Origin: Lachnospiraceae bacterium
GTDB taxonomy: Bacteria; Bacillota; Clostridia; Lachnospirales; Lachnospiraceae
Direction of reading: 5' to 3'
DNA length: 64,000 nucleotides
NCBI GenBank assembly: GCA_022791635.1
Contig: JAAVZL010000038.1
Coordinates: 1 to 64,000 of the forward strand
Shown piece after piece: positions 35,390-44,613 of this stretch. The notes under the pieces were generated by a model, which worked only from the letters and a program-made list of their open reading frames with translations, was not told where the DNA came from and searched no databases. The position numbers and the translations under genes are program-made. Each line of letters opens with the position of its first letter. Position 1 is the stretch's first letter.

Positions 35390-36838
35390 ATGAAAATTTT
35401 ATTATTAAATCCCCCGTTTTTAGATAAGTATTCAAAAAGCTCCAGAAGTCCTGCAGTAACAAAAAGCGGTACCATTTATTTTCCACTATGGTTGTCCTAT
35501 GCTGCAGGTGTATTGGATCAGGACGGTCATGAAATTAAAATGATTGATGCACCGGCAAAATGCTATAAAAATGCAGAGGTTCTGCAGATGATAAAGGTGT
35601 ATCAGCCAGAGTTTATCATCGTTGATACGTCAACAGCAAGCATTGATTCTGATCTGAATTTTGTCAAGAAAATAAAAAAACATTTTAATAATATAAAAAT
35701 TTGTTTGGTGGGTACTCATGCATCTGCGTGTGCGGATGAAATATTATCAAAGGAAGGCATGAATATTGATTTTATAGCAAGGCATGAGTATGACTATACA
35801 GTAAGAGAGTTAGCAGCCAGACTGTATCAGCCGGAAAGCTATGAAGAAATATTGGGAATCAGTTTTCAGAAGGATGGGAAAATCATTCATACGCCGGATC
35901 GGCCTTATATAGAAAATTTGGACGAGCTTCCCTTTGTAAGTGAAGTTTATAAAAAGTATTTGGATATCAAGGATTATTTCTATGCGCATGTAAGTTATCC
36001 TACAATCAGTATTTTTTCAAGCAGAGGATGTCCTTCAAAATGTTTTTATTGTATGTATTCACAAGTGATGTTCGGAAAAGGGTATCGGAAAAGGAGCGCT
36101 CAAAATTTATTTGAAGAATGCGTATACATTACAAAAAATTTTCCGGAAGTGAAAGAAATCTTAATTGACGATGATAATTTTGCCGTTGATCAGAAAAATG
36201 TAAAAGAATTTTGCAAGCTAATGATTGAAGCTCAGATAAAGCTCAAATGGGTAGTGCAGGCCAGAGTAAATTTGAAATACGAGACTATGGTATTGATGAA
36301 AAAGGCAGGCTGCAAATTGGTGGTAGTTGGCTTTGAGAGCGGAAACCAGGAAATTCTTGATAATATGCATAAGGGAATTACCTTGGAACAGTCTCTGCGG
36401 TTTAATGCAGCGGCCAAAAAGGCGAAAATGCGTGTACATGGATGCTTTATGGTTGGAAATCCAGGGGAAACAAAGGAAACCATGCATAAAACACTGGAAT
36501 TTTCTAAAAGGCTTCATTTAGATACCGTGCAATATTTTCCGTTAATGGTATATCCGGGAACAGAAGCATATGAATGGGCGAAAGAGCATCATTATATTAA
36601 AGCATCCGGATATGCAGATTGGCTGAAGACTGATGGAATGCATAATTGTGTATTAAACACAGAAAGCTTGACAGCTGAAGAAATGGTTGCATTTTGTGAT
36701 TATGCCCGTAAAAAGTTCTATTTGAGGCCTAAATATATTTTGATGAAAGCGGAGCAATGCCTTACAAGCAAGGAGGATTTTGTGCGAACGATAAAGGCAT
36801 TTCGTACCTTTAGAAAGTATCTCTTTAAGAAAGGCTAG
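35390..36838 (+). CDS. B12-binding-type radical SAM protein
   Basis: A 482-residue protein. The N-terminal part (about 1-140) follows the cobalamin-binding fold (NPPFLDKYSK, LSYAAGVLDQDGHE, FIIVDTSTASIDSDL), though the classic DxHxxG is not clear. The radical SAM core begins with SSRGCPSKCFYCMYSQV (cluster cysteines near 215-222), followed by GFESGNQEILDNMHKG. Relatives methylate unactivated carbons or remodel lipids and sugars. A role in modifying the polymer or its carrier is inferred only from its place in the cluster. Confidence 0.88.
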   Translation: MKILLLNPPFLDKYSKSSRSPAVTKSGTIYFPLWLSYAAGVLDQDGHEIKMIDAPAKCYKNAEVLQMIKVYQPEFIIVDTSTASIDSDLNFVKKIKKHFNNIKICLVGTHASACADEILSKEGMNIDFIARHEYDYTVRELAARLYQPESYEEILGISFQKDGKIIHTPDRPYIENLDELPFVSEVYKKYLDIKDYFYAHVSYPTISIFSSRGCPSKCFYCMYSQVMFGKGYRKRSAQNLFEECVYITKNFPEVKEILIDDDNFAVDQKNVKEFCKLMIEAQIKLKWVVQARVNLKYETMVLMKKAGCKLVVVGFESGNQEILDNMHKGITLEQSLRFNAAAKKAKMRVHGCFMVGNPGETKETMHKTLEFSKRLHLDTVQYFPLMVYPGTEAYEWAKEHHYIKASGYADWLKTDGMHNCVLNTESLTAEEMVAFCDYARKKFYLRPKYILMKAEQCLTSKEDFVRTIKAFRTFRKYLFKKG

Positions 36839-36845
36839 GAAGAGA

Positions 36846-37994
36846 ATGAGAGCATGGAACATTTTGTTTGCATTATCTGTAGCTGCGCCGCTCTATACGT
36901 ATGGGCTTTACCCCTTAATCTTAAAACTCCTGCCCAGAAGAACGTATGAAAAGGATTTGAATTATAAACCGGCCGTGAGTATATTGATTGCAGCTTACAA
37001 CGAAGAGAAGGTAATAGAAGAGAAAATCAGGAATTTGCTTCAATTGGAATACCCGTCAAATAAGACTGAGATTTTGATTGCATCGGATGGATCTACGGAT
37101 AACACCGTTTTAAGAGCAAAACGAGCGGGAAAAGACTTGATACAGGTGTTGGATCTGCCAAGAGGCGGGAAGGTGGCAGCTTTAAATACGATGCTTTCCC
37201 GTGCCAAGGGGGAAATCATTGTTTTTTCCGATGCGAATACCATGTTTGAGAAGGACGCTGTTCAAAAGCTTGTCCAAAGCTTTAAAGATGAAAGAATCGG
37301 CTGTGTAAGCGGACAGCTGCGCTATCGGGTGGACAATACTGCAGGAGAAGGCGCAAGATCGGAAAGCGCCTATTGGAAATATGAAAATTGGGTAAAAAAG
37401 CAAGAGTCGGGACTGGGCAGGCTGTCTGGAGCAAACGGGGCAATTTATGCGATTCGGGGAGAATGCCTGAAGAATATTCCGGCAGGAATTATCAATGATG
37501 ATTTTTATGTTTCCACTTATATATTACAGCAGGGTTATGATGTGATTTTGAATACGGAAGCGATTGCATATGAGGAACCGAATGAACGGCTGGAAGAGCA
37601 ATTTAAGAGGCATGTAAGGGATGGCGCCGGTCATTATCAGGCAATGCGGATGTTTTGGCGCATGCTGCTTCCGCGAAAGGGCAGTTTTGTCTATGTATCT
37701 CACAGAGTAATAAAATGGCTTGTACCCTTCTTTATGATAACTGCGTTTATCAGTAATTTCATATTGGGATTAAAAGAGAAAGGATGGTTTTTTCTGTGGC
37801 TTTTGCAGGCGACCGGCTATCTTGTAATGCTTGTATATTGGGGAACCGTAAAACGCGAGATCAAAATAAAAGGGATTGTTGGGAAACTGATATCCATTGT
37901 TTTTTACTTTATTTCAGTAAATGCCGCATTGCTATGTGGCTTTTTTAAGTTTGTTGGAAATAAACAGAAGGCTGTTTGGGAGACGAGTCGATAA
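36846..37994 (+). CDS. Glycosyltransferase family 2, membrane-associated
   Basis: A 382-residue enzyme with an N-terminal helix, a GT-A domain (SILIAAYNEEKVIEEKI, ASDGSTDNT, VFSDANTMFE, INDDFY, and the later QFKRHVRDGAGHYQAM) and C-terminal membrane helices (about 285-365). The DD and QxxRW-like region suggests a processive or polyprenol-linked inverting transferase. AGGAAGAG precedes the start, eight bases after the previous stop. The sugar transferred is unknown. Confidence 0.9.
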   Translation: MRAWNILFALSVAAPLYTYGLYPLILKLLPRRTYEKDLNYKPAVSILIAAYNEEKVIEEKIRNLLQLEYPSNKTEILIASDGSTDNTVLRAKRAGKDLIQVLDLPRGGKVAALNTMLSRAKGEIIVFSDANTMFEKDAVQKLVQSFKDERIGCVSGQLRYRVDNTAGEGARSESAYWKYENWVKKQESGLGRLSGANGAIYAIRGECLKNIPAGIINDDFYVSTYILQQGYDVILNTEAIAYEEPNERLEEQFKRHVRDGAGHYQAMRMFWRMLLPRKGSFVYVSHRVIKWLVPFFMITAFISNFILGLKEKGWFFLWLLQATGYLVMLVYWGTVKREIKIKGIVGKLISIVFYFISVNAALLCGFFKFVGNKQKAVWETSR

Positions 37995-38030
37995 GACTGT
38001 TTTCGAACGCAGATTTTTAGAGGAAACGAA

Positions 38031-39173
38031 ATGAACAGGGTTTGCCATCTCACAAGTACACATAAATCAACAGATCAAAGAATCCTGCTAAAAGAATGTG
38101 TGTCTTTAAAGAATGCGGGATTTGATGTTTGCCTGATTGCCCAGGGGAAAAGCAGTTTGTTTGAAGGAATAGCAATTATAGGGACAGGCGAAGAAAAAAA
38201 ATCAGCATTTTATCGATTGCTCATTAGGCCCGGAAAAATATATAAAATAGCACTGAAAAAGCAAGCAGATATATACCAGATCCATGACATGGAATTACTT
38301 CCTTATGCGGTAAAATTAAAAAAAGCGGGTTATCAGGTTATCTTTGACTGTCATGAGGATTTTGCTTCCCGATTTGCAGATAGTGATGTATTTCATTTAC
38401 CTAAATGGTTTATGAAAGCAGCGGGAAGAGCTTATATAGCATATGAAAAATATGTCATTAAAAAGCTGGATGCACTGATATCTGTAACGCCCCATATTTG
38501 TAACAGGCTGAAGGAATCCAATCGAAATACGGTTATGATAACAAATTACCCGATTATTGCAGCAGGGAATTTATGGTCGGAAAAAGTAAGATACTGCCGA
38601 GAATCCGATTACATTTGTTTTGCCGGACAGATATCTTGTATTCAGTATGCGCTGGATGCGGTTGTAAGGGCCATTCAGGATATAGAAGGGATTTTTTTAC
38701 ACTTATATGGCCCGGAGCGAAGAAAGGGAGATATCGATTATTTGAGATCTTTAGACAGCAATAAAAAGGTAAGATATTTTGGAGTGCTTCCTTTTCAGGA
38801 GCTGCCGAAAAAAATATCAAATAGCCGTATGGCTATTGTTACCGCGGCCTATTCTAAGGATACAGGCGGCCATTTGGGTACCCTTGGAAATAACAAGCTA
38901 TTCGAGGCAATGCTAAGAGGCGTTCCTGTGATATTTACCGATTTTAAGCTATGGAGGGAATTCAATGATATATATCATTTTGGGATTCCGGTTAGACATG
39001 GGAATATTCAGGATATGAAAAATGCGATTCAATATTTATTAAACAATCCGACGGAAGCTGAACATATGGGAAGCAGAGGCCGGGAGGCCGTGCTTCGGAG
39101 GTTTAACTGGACTACACAGGAAAAACAGTTGGTTAATTTATACATTCGGTTAAAGGAAAAATTGGAGGGATAG
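38031..39173 (+). CDS. Glycosyltransferase, GT-B fold (family 4-like)
   Basis: A 380-residue cytoplasmic transferase. The N-terminal half includes STHKSTDQRILLKECVSLKN and VIFDCHEDFASRF. The C-terminal nucleotide-sugar half includes FAGQISCIQYALDAV and GNNKLFEAMLRGVPVIFTDF, a GT4-type acidic motif. It probably adds one sugar to the lipid-linked repeat unit. The ribosome site is AGAGGAAACGA. Confidence 0.87.
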   Translation: MNRVCHLTSTHKSTDQRILLKECVSLKNAGFDVCLIAQGKSSLFEGIAIIGTGEEKKSAFYRLLIRPGKIYKIALKKQADIYQIHDMELLPYAVKLKKAGYQVIFDCHEDFASRFADSDVFHLPKWFMKAAGRAYIAYEKYVIKKLDALISVTPHICNRLKESNRNTVMITNYPIIAAGNLWSEKVRYCRESDYICFAGQISCIQYALDAVVRAIQDIEGIFLHLYGPERRKGDIDYLRSLDSNKKVRYFGVLPFQELPKKISNSRMAIVTAAYSKDTGGHLGTLGNNKLFEAMLRGVPVIFTDFKLWREFNDIYHFGIPVRHGNIQDMKNAIQYLLNNPTEAEHMGSRGREAVLRRFNWTTQEKQLVNLYIRLKEKLEG

Positions 39174-39177
39174 AAGT

Positions 39178-40275
39178 ATGGAAAAAATACGTGTTTGCAA
39201 AAGGTGTGTAATGGATAACTCCTCAGATAAGTCGATTACGTTTGATGAAAACGGATTTTGCAATTATTGTACGAAAGCTTTAAGTGAAATTAATACGACG
39301 GTTTATTTTCCCAATGAGACAGGGAAGCGAAAATTGGAAGAAATGATCTCTAAGGTTAAAAAGGAAAATAAAGATAAGCCTTACGATTGCATTATGGGCC
39401 TGTCCGGGGGATTAGACTCTTCCTATCTTGCCTATTTGGGGTATACGTGGGGACTTCGGATACTTGCGGTCCATATTGACGACGGCTATGATACGGAGAT
39501 TTCAAAGGAGAATATACGAAAATTATGTGAAAAAGCGCAGATAGAAATGCGGACAGTGAAACCGGATCCGGAACAGTTTAACGCGTTGACTCTGGCATAT
39601 ATGAGAGCGGGGGTTCCCAATCTTGCGGTACCACAGGATAATATTTTATTTGCATTTTTATATGACACAGTGGTTAAGGAAAAGCTGAAATACTTTTTAA
39701 CAGGGGGAAATTTTGCGCTTGAATGCATTTTGCAAAAAGATCATGTATTTAATGCAATGGATACCGTAAATATTTATGACATTCAGAGAAAATTCGGGAC
39801 AAAGCCCATCGATAAGCTGAAATTTATTTCTTCTTATAAAAAGTATATGAATATTAGGCTGGGAAAAGCAGTCACTCTTCGGCCCTTGAATTATATTGAT
39901 TATAACAGAGATCGCGCGTTTCGAGAGCTATATGATTTCTGTGGTTTTGAGTATTATGGAAGCAAACACTTAGAAAATATTTTAACTGCGTTTGTACAGC
40001 TTTATTGGTTTCCGAAAAAGTTTGGCGTTGACAAACGGACCTCGCATTTATCCAGTATGATAGCATCGGGCCAGATGACCCGCGAAAAGGCATTGGAAGA
40101 GCTTAAAAAGTCGCCGTATGATGAGAAGATGATGGAACGCTATATTGAAATATTAAAGAATAATCTGGGAATTTCAGATGAACAATTTGATCAGATTATG
40201 AAGGAGCCGGCACATGAGCATGAAGATTATCGCACAGATAAATTGTCTGTTGTACTGAGAAAATTTATTCATTGA
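39178..40275 (+). CDS. wbpG: N-acetyl sugar amidotransferase, WbpG/PseA type
   Basis: A 365-residue ATP-dependent enzyme that turns an N-acetyl group of a nucleotide sugar into an acetamidino group. It has a Cys-rich N-terminal zinc-type region (VCKRCVMD, FCNYCTKA), a PP-loop MGLSGGLDSSYLAYLG at about 75-90, and AVHIDDGYDTE. In Pseudomonas aeruginosa O5, WbpG acts on the ManNAc(3NAc)A pathway made by WbpA-B-E-D-I, and homologs of all those genes are present at 47113-52303. The usual ammonia-supplying HisH- and HisF-like partners are not in this window. Confidence 0.88.
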   Translation: MEKIRVCKRCVMDNSSDKSITFDENGFCNYCTKALSEINTTVYFPNETGKRKLEEMISKVKKENKDKPYDCIMGLSGGLDSSYLAYLGYTWGLRILAVHIDDGYDTEISKENIRKLCEKAQIEMRTVKPDPEQFNALTLAYMRAGVPNLAVPQDNILFAFLYDTVVKEKLKYFLTGGNFALECILQKDHVFNAMDTVNIYDIQRKFGTKPIDKLKFISSYKKYMNIRLGKAVTLRPLNYIDYNRDRAFRELYDFCGFEYYGSKHLENILTAFVQLYWFPKKFGVDKRTSHLSSMIASGQMTREKALEELKKSPYDEKMMERYIEILKNNLGISDEQFDQIMKEPAHEHEDYRTDKLSVVLRKFIH

Positions 40276-40313
40276 CAGGATTGGAACAATGAAGGACGAT
40301 GAAGGGAAGAAGT

Positions 40314-41426
40314 ATGCGCATACTTTTTGTGACAAATGGAGTGCCGACAGAGCAATATCCATTAATTGGGATATTTGAATTTGATCAGGCGAAGGCTTTA
40401 GCGGCTGCAGGACATGAGGTGATTTTTTTTGGCATTGATTTGCGTTCTGTGAGAAGAAAAAGAAAATGGGGAATTGATCATGGTGAGAGATGCGGCGTGA
40501 GCTGGTATAGGATAGATGTGCCTGTTGGAGCTGTGCCGCTTCGTTTATTTTGCAGGATCGGAACCTGGGGACTAGAGTATTTATATAGCAAGGTGTTTAA
40601 AACATCAAAACCGGATATAATTCATGCCCATTTTACAGAAATGGGCTGTATGGCTTCACGTTTGGCTAGAAAAAAGCAAGTTCCACTTGTAATTACCGAA
40701 CATTCCAGTTTGATGAATCAGGAGAATAGCCGTGCATCTTTAAGGAAATGCGCAATAGAAGGATATCACACTGCAAAATGTGTGATTGCCGTAAGTGATG
40801 GGCTTAAGAAAAGTTTGTATAAACATACGGGGATTTCATGCAGAGTGATACCTAATATAATTAATTTTGAAGAGTTTTCTCTCAACCCCAAAAAGCATAC
40901 AGGATTCGGTTTTGTAATAACAGCAAATATAGTTCCGATTAAACAGCACCATATGCTTATAGAAGCATTTGCTAAGGTGTACCAAATGCATAAGGATGTT
41001 TTTCTTGGAATTGTTGGACAGGGAGTATTAAGAAAGGAAATGGAAGATCTTTCTGACAGGTTAGGAGTGAAGAATCATGTAATATTTTACGGACAACTTT
41101 CACGAGAGGAAATTGGATTCCTGTATCAAGGGTATGATTGTTTTGTATTACCTTCCTATTCAGAAACGTTTGGAGTTGCGTATATTGAGGCAATGGCGTC
41201 AGGACTGCCTGTAATTGCTTCAAAATGCGGAGGACCTGAAGATTTTGTAAATGATGAGGTCGGAATTCTTGTTTCAAGAGACAGCATAGAGGAATTGGAG
41301 AAAGGAATGCTTTTTATGTATCACAATGCTTGGAAGTATAATAAAAAACAAATCCGAGCTCATATAGAAAAAAAATTTACTGCTCAAAATATTGCGAAGC
41401 AAATATTAGAGGTATACACAGTATAA
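40314..41426 (+). CDS. Glycosyltransferase family 4
   Basis: A 370-residue GT-B transferase. The opening is MRILFVTNGVPTEQYPLIGI, then HAHFTEMGCMASRLA and ITEHSS. The donor-binding half has IKQHHMLIEAFAKV and the EX7E-type block PSYSETFGVAYIEAMASGLP. ATG 40314 is favoured by AAGGGAAG just upstream. It should add one sugar of the repeat unit. Confidence 0.9.
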   Translation: MRILFVTNGVPTEQYPLIGIFEFDQAKALAAAGHEVIFFGIDLRSVRRKRKWGIDHGERCGVSWYRIDVPVGAVPLRLFCRIGTWGLEYLYSKVFKTSKPDIIHAHFTEMGCMASRLARKKQVPLVITEHSSLMNQENSRASLRKCAIEGYHTAKCVIAVSDGLKKSLYKHTGISCRVIPNIINFEEFSLNPKKHTGFGFVITANIVPIKQHHMLIEAFAKVYQMHKDVFLGIVGQGVLRKEMEDLSDRLGVKNHVIFYGQLSREEIGFLYQGYDCFVLPSYSETFGVAYIEAMASGLPVIASKCGGPEDFVNDEVGILVSRDSIEELEKGMLFMYHNAWKYNKKQIRAHIEKKFTAQNIAKQILEVYTV

Positions 41427-41491
41427 AAATATTTGACAAATGAAGAATAGCAACAGTTTTTTGAAATTAAGATATTAAGGATTTATAGATT

Positions 41492-42562
41492 ATGAACATA
41501 TATATAATTACATTTTCGCATACAACGAATGTTGGAGCTGCTTTACAGGAGTATGCTTTATATAAATTTCTAAAGATAAAAGGATATGATGTAAAGGTTG
41601 TCGATTATATACCTAAAGTGATAAGAAAAAAGCAATCTGTTTGGGAAAATGTTATTCAAAGTAAAAATTTATTACAAGCGATTAAAGGGATGCTCATGAT
41701 TCCTTTGAAAATAGTGAGAAAGGCAAAATTTGATAGCTTTTCCAAGAGATATATAGAATTGACTGCTGTTTGTAAAAACAGTTTTGATTTAGAGAAATTG
41801 AAACAGCCAGATATCTATTTAGTAGGAAGCGATCAGGTATGGAATCTTGAGCTGGTAGGAATAGATCCTGGATATTTTTTGCAATTTAGGACTACTGCAA
41901 AAAAAGCAGCTTATGCAGCAAGTGCGGGCGAAGACAGATTTACTCAAGAATTTAAAGAAAATTTAAAAGCAAATACAAATGATTTTTCTGCTATATCCGT
42001 GAGAGAAAGGATTTTGAAGCAAGCATTTCATGATTTGGGAAATAATTCTGTATGTCAGGTCTTAGATCCGGTATTTTTGCTTTCTAAAAAACAATATGAA
42101 AAAATATTACGAAAACCAAAGCTGAGAAAATATATTTTAGTGTATGAAGTAGAGCATGATAAACGCTGTATAAATGTAGCAAAGAAATTAGCAGAATATC
42201 ATGGTCTAAAAGTAGTGCAGATCAATCGGATTCAGAACAAATATCATCTTGATAAATTATACCCTTGTATATCCCCTGCCGAGTTTTTGGGACTTGTACA
42301 ATATGCAGATTATATTGTTACAAATTCATTCCACGCAGTTGCTTTTTCTTTAATTTTTGAAAAACAATTTTGGGTAATTAAGCTGCAAGAGCGGTTTTCA
42401 AGACTGGAAAGTATTCTGGAGATAGCAAAGCTTGAGAACAGAGTTATAGTTAATAGTAATGTCAATTTAGAAAGAAAAATTGACTTTCACAATGTAAAGA
42501 AAAACTTGGAATTCAAAAAAAAGGAGTCGGAAGATTTTCTGGAGTCGGTGTTAAATGAGTAA
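41492..42562 (+). CDS. Polysaccharide pyruvyl transferase family protein
   Basis: A 356-residue protein with the CsaB/WcaK-like pattern: TFSHTTNVGAALQEYALYKF, VGSDQVWNLE, SAGEDRFTQEF, SVRERI, and the late histidine block VTNSFHAVAFSLIF. It probably adds a pyruvyl ketal from phosphoenolpyruvate to a sugar. It lies in the very AT-rich part of the cluster. The Fe-S protein at 44600 is a frequent genomic companion of this family. Confidence 0.88.
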   Translation: MNIYIITFSHTTNVGAALQEYALYKFLKIKGYDVKVVDYIPKVIRKKQSVWENVIQSKNLLQAIKGMLMIPLKIVRKAKFDSFSKRYIELTAVCKNSFDLEKLKQPDIYLVGSDQVWNLELVGIDPGYFLQFRTTAKKAAYAASAGEDRFTQEFKENLKANTNDFSAISVRERILKQAFHDLGNNSVCQVLDPVFLLSKKQYEKILRKPKLRKYILVYEVEHDKRCINVAKKLAEYHGLKVVQINRIQNKYHLDKLYPCISPAEFLGLVQYADYIVTNSFHAVAFSLIFEKQFWVIKLQERFSRLESILEIAKLENRVIVNSNVNLERKIDFHNVKKNLEFKKKESEDFLESVLNE

Positions 42563-43067
42563 ATTTTTGAAAAAAATTGCAGGTATAACAGGATGGCTGA
42601 TTGTGGTGTTCCGCTTAAAAGCAGAACGAATAGTAGGATATTATAATACAATGACAATTAATAATCCAACAGGAGAGGCCTTTGTATCCGGAAAGGTTTT
42701 ACTACAATATCCTAAACATATAACAGTTGGAAGAAATAGTTATATAAATGGAGGGCAGCTAATAGCGTCTCCAAATGCATATATAAAGATTGGAGATGAC
42801 TGTCTGCTCTCTTATAATGTTCATCTTCGTACGGATATGCATCTTTATAGAGAACGTGACGTGTTAATAAGAGAACAGGGGAGTAAAGAAGCAGATATTA
42901 TAATAGGAAATGACGTATGGATTGGATATGGGGCGCAGATTTTTGGAGGTGTTACGTTAGGAGACGGATGCGTTGTTGGAGCCGGCGCGATTATTACAAA
43001 AGATGTGATGCCTTATCAGGTTATTGTAGGTAGTACAACTATGCGGAATATTGGAGAGAGGGAATAA
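42555..43067 (+). CDS. Hexapeptide-repeat acyltransferase
   Basis: A 170-residue protein. The left-handed beta-helix repeats are visible from about 58 to 160 (VGRNSYINGG, IKIGDDCLLS, IIIGNDVWIGYGAQIFGGV, LGDGCVVGAGAIITKDV). It resembles maltose/galactoside O-acetyltransferases that use acetyl-CoA. The start overlaps the end of the pyruvyl transferase gene by eight bases. It likely O-acetylates a sugar of the repeat unit. Confidence 0.88.
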   Translation: MSKFLKKIAGITGWLIVVFRLKAERIVGYYNTMTINNPTGEAFVSGKVLLQYPKHITVGRNSYINGGQLIASPNAYIKIGDDCLLSYNVHLRTDMHLYRERDVLIREQGSKEADIIIGNDVWIGYGAQIFGGVTLGDGCVVGAGAIITKDVMPYQVIVGSTTMRNIGERE

Positions 43068-43071
43068 TGTT

Positions 43072-44613
43072 TTGGAAGTGAAAAAATCTTCAAGCAGAAC
43101 CAGTAAATTTTTACATAATACATTTTTTGCAGTAAGCTATCAGTTTGTTGTTTTAATAGCAGGCTTTATAGTCCCGAGATTTATGCTGCAGTATTATGGT
43201 TCAGAAATTAATGGATTAATAACTTCTATAACACAATTTATTAATTATTTCAATTTAGTTGAAGCAGGGTTATCAGGAGCAGCAGTTTATGCATTGTATA
43301 GGCCTTTGGCCGAAAATGATTATAAAGAGATCAGCGCGGTTGTTGTAGCTACAAAAAGATTTTATATGATTTCTGGTTATCTGTTTTTAGTGCTGCTTGC
43401 TATTTTGGCAGTAATTTACCCTTTTAGAGTTCATGTAGATGCGTTAAATAGCTGGCAAATAAGTCTATTGATATTAATATTGGGATTTACAGGAATCTTG
43501 GAGTTTTTTACACTGGGAAAGTACAGGGCTCTTTTAACAGCGGATCAAAAGTTATTTATAATATCTATTTCCTCTACACTATATACTGCTTTAAATACAA
43601 TGATTTTAATTATCATGTCAATTATGCAATTAAACATTGTAATGGTAAAAGCAGTATCTTTGAGCGCGATTTTGCTTAGAAGTTTTATTTTGTACCAATA
43701 TACAAGGAAGAATTATCCGTATATTGACTATAAAGAGAAGCCGAATAATCAAGCATTAGGTAAGAGATGGGATGCATTATACCTGCAGGTTTTAGGAGCG
43801 ATACATACAGGCTCACCTGTAGTCTTGGCAACGCTTTTCACTAATTTGAAAGTGGTTAGCATATATAGTATTTATAATATAGTGATCGGAGGAATTTCAG
43901 GGATACTTAGTATATTTACCAATGGCCTTTCTTCTTCGTTTGGCGATATTATTGCCAGAAATGAAATTGGAATATTACAAAGGGCATATCAAGAATTTGA
44001 GTTTGCTTATTATAGCCTCATAACGGTGATTTATGGCGTGGCATTTGTTATGATTATGCCATTTGTTCGATTATATACCAGAAACATAACAGATATAAAT
44101 TATGATGTACCTATTTTAGGAATGCTGTTTGTTTTGAATGCCTTATTGCACAATTTGAAAACGCCCCAGGGGATGCTGGTAATTTCTGCCGGGCATTATA
44201 AAGAGACTAGATTACAGGTAACGATTCAAGGGATCATTGTAGTTATAGGCGGAATGTTATTAGCTCCGTCCTTGGCGTTATTTGGAATACTTCTAGCTTC
44301 AATTATATCTAATATATATCGGGACATTGATTTATTTTATTATATTCCCAAAAATATCACAAAGCTATCTGTATATAAAACTTTAAAAAGAGTTTTGTAT
44401 ACGTTTTTAGAACTTATTATTATATGCTTACCATTTAGGTATAGGATAATAACTTGTAATACTTATTTTCAATGGATTCTGTATGCATTTTTTGTTACGA
44501 TATATGCAATCTTGATCGTTTTGCTCATAGGATGGTACTTTAACCGCCAGGAAATGGACGGGATTTGGAAGCGAATATTGAAGCTGAGGAGAAAAGTAAG
44601 TGGAAGAAAGTAG
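43072..44613 (+). CDS. Polysaccharide flippase (Wzx-like)
   Basis: About 513 residues with some 12-14 membrane helices in the MOP/polysaccharide-export pattern (FFAVSYQFVVLIAGFIVPRF, YYGSEINGLITSITQFINYF). It moves the finished lipid-linked unit across the membrane. The start is uncertain: TTG 43072 has GGAGAGAGGG about nine bases upstream; TTG 43051 or GTG 43078 are alternatives. The end overlaps the next gene by 14 bases. Confidence 0.88.
   Translation: MEVKKSSSRTSKFLHNTFFAVSYQFVVLIAGFIVPRFMLQYYGSEINGLITSITQFINYFNLVEAGLSGAAVYALYRPLAENDYKEISAVVVATKRFYMISGYLFLVLLAILAVIYPFRVHVDALNSWQISLLILILGFTGILEFFTLGKYRALLTADQKLFIISISSTLYTALNTMILIIMSIMQLNIVMVKAVSLSAILLRSFILYQYTRKNYPYIDYKEKPNNQALGKRWDALYLQVLGAIHTGSPVVLATLFTNLKVVSIYSIYNIVIGGISGILSIFTNGLSSSFGDIIARNEIGILQRAYQEFEFAYYSLITVIYGVAFVMIMPFVRLYTRNITDINYDVPILGMLFVLNALLHNLKTPQGMLVISAGHYKETRLQVTIQGIIVVIGGMLLAPSLALFGILLASIISNIYRDIDLFYYIPKNITKLSVYKTLKRVLYTFLELIIICLPFRYRIITCNTYFQWILYAFFVTIYAILIVLLIGWYFNRQEMDGIWKRILKLRRKVSGRK

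Noticed and set aside
41427..41491. Gene or terminator in the gap before the pyruvyl transferase
   Set aside because: Short AT-rich spacer with no clear hairpin or frame.
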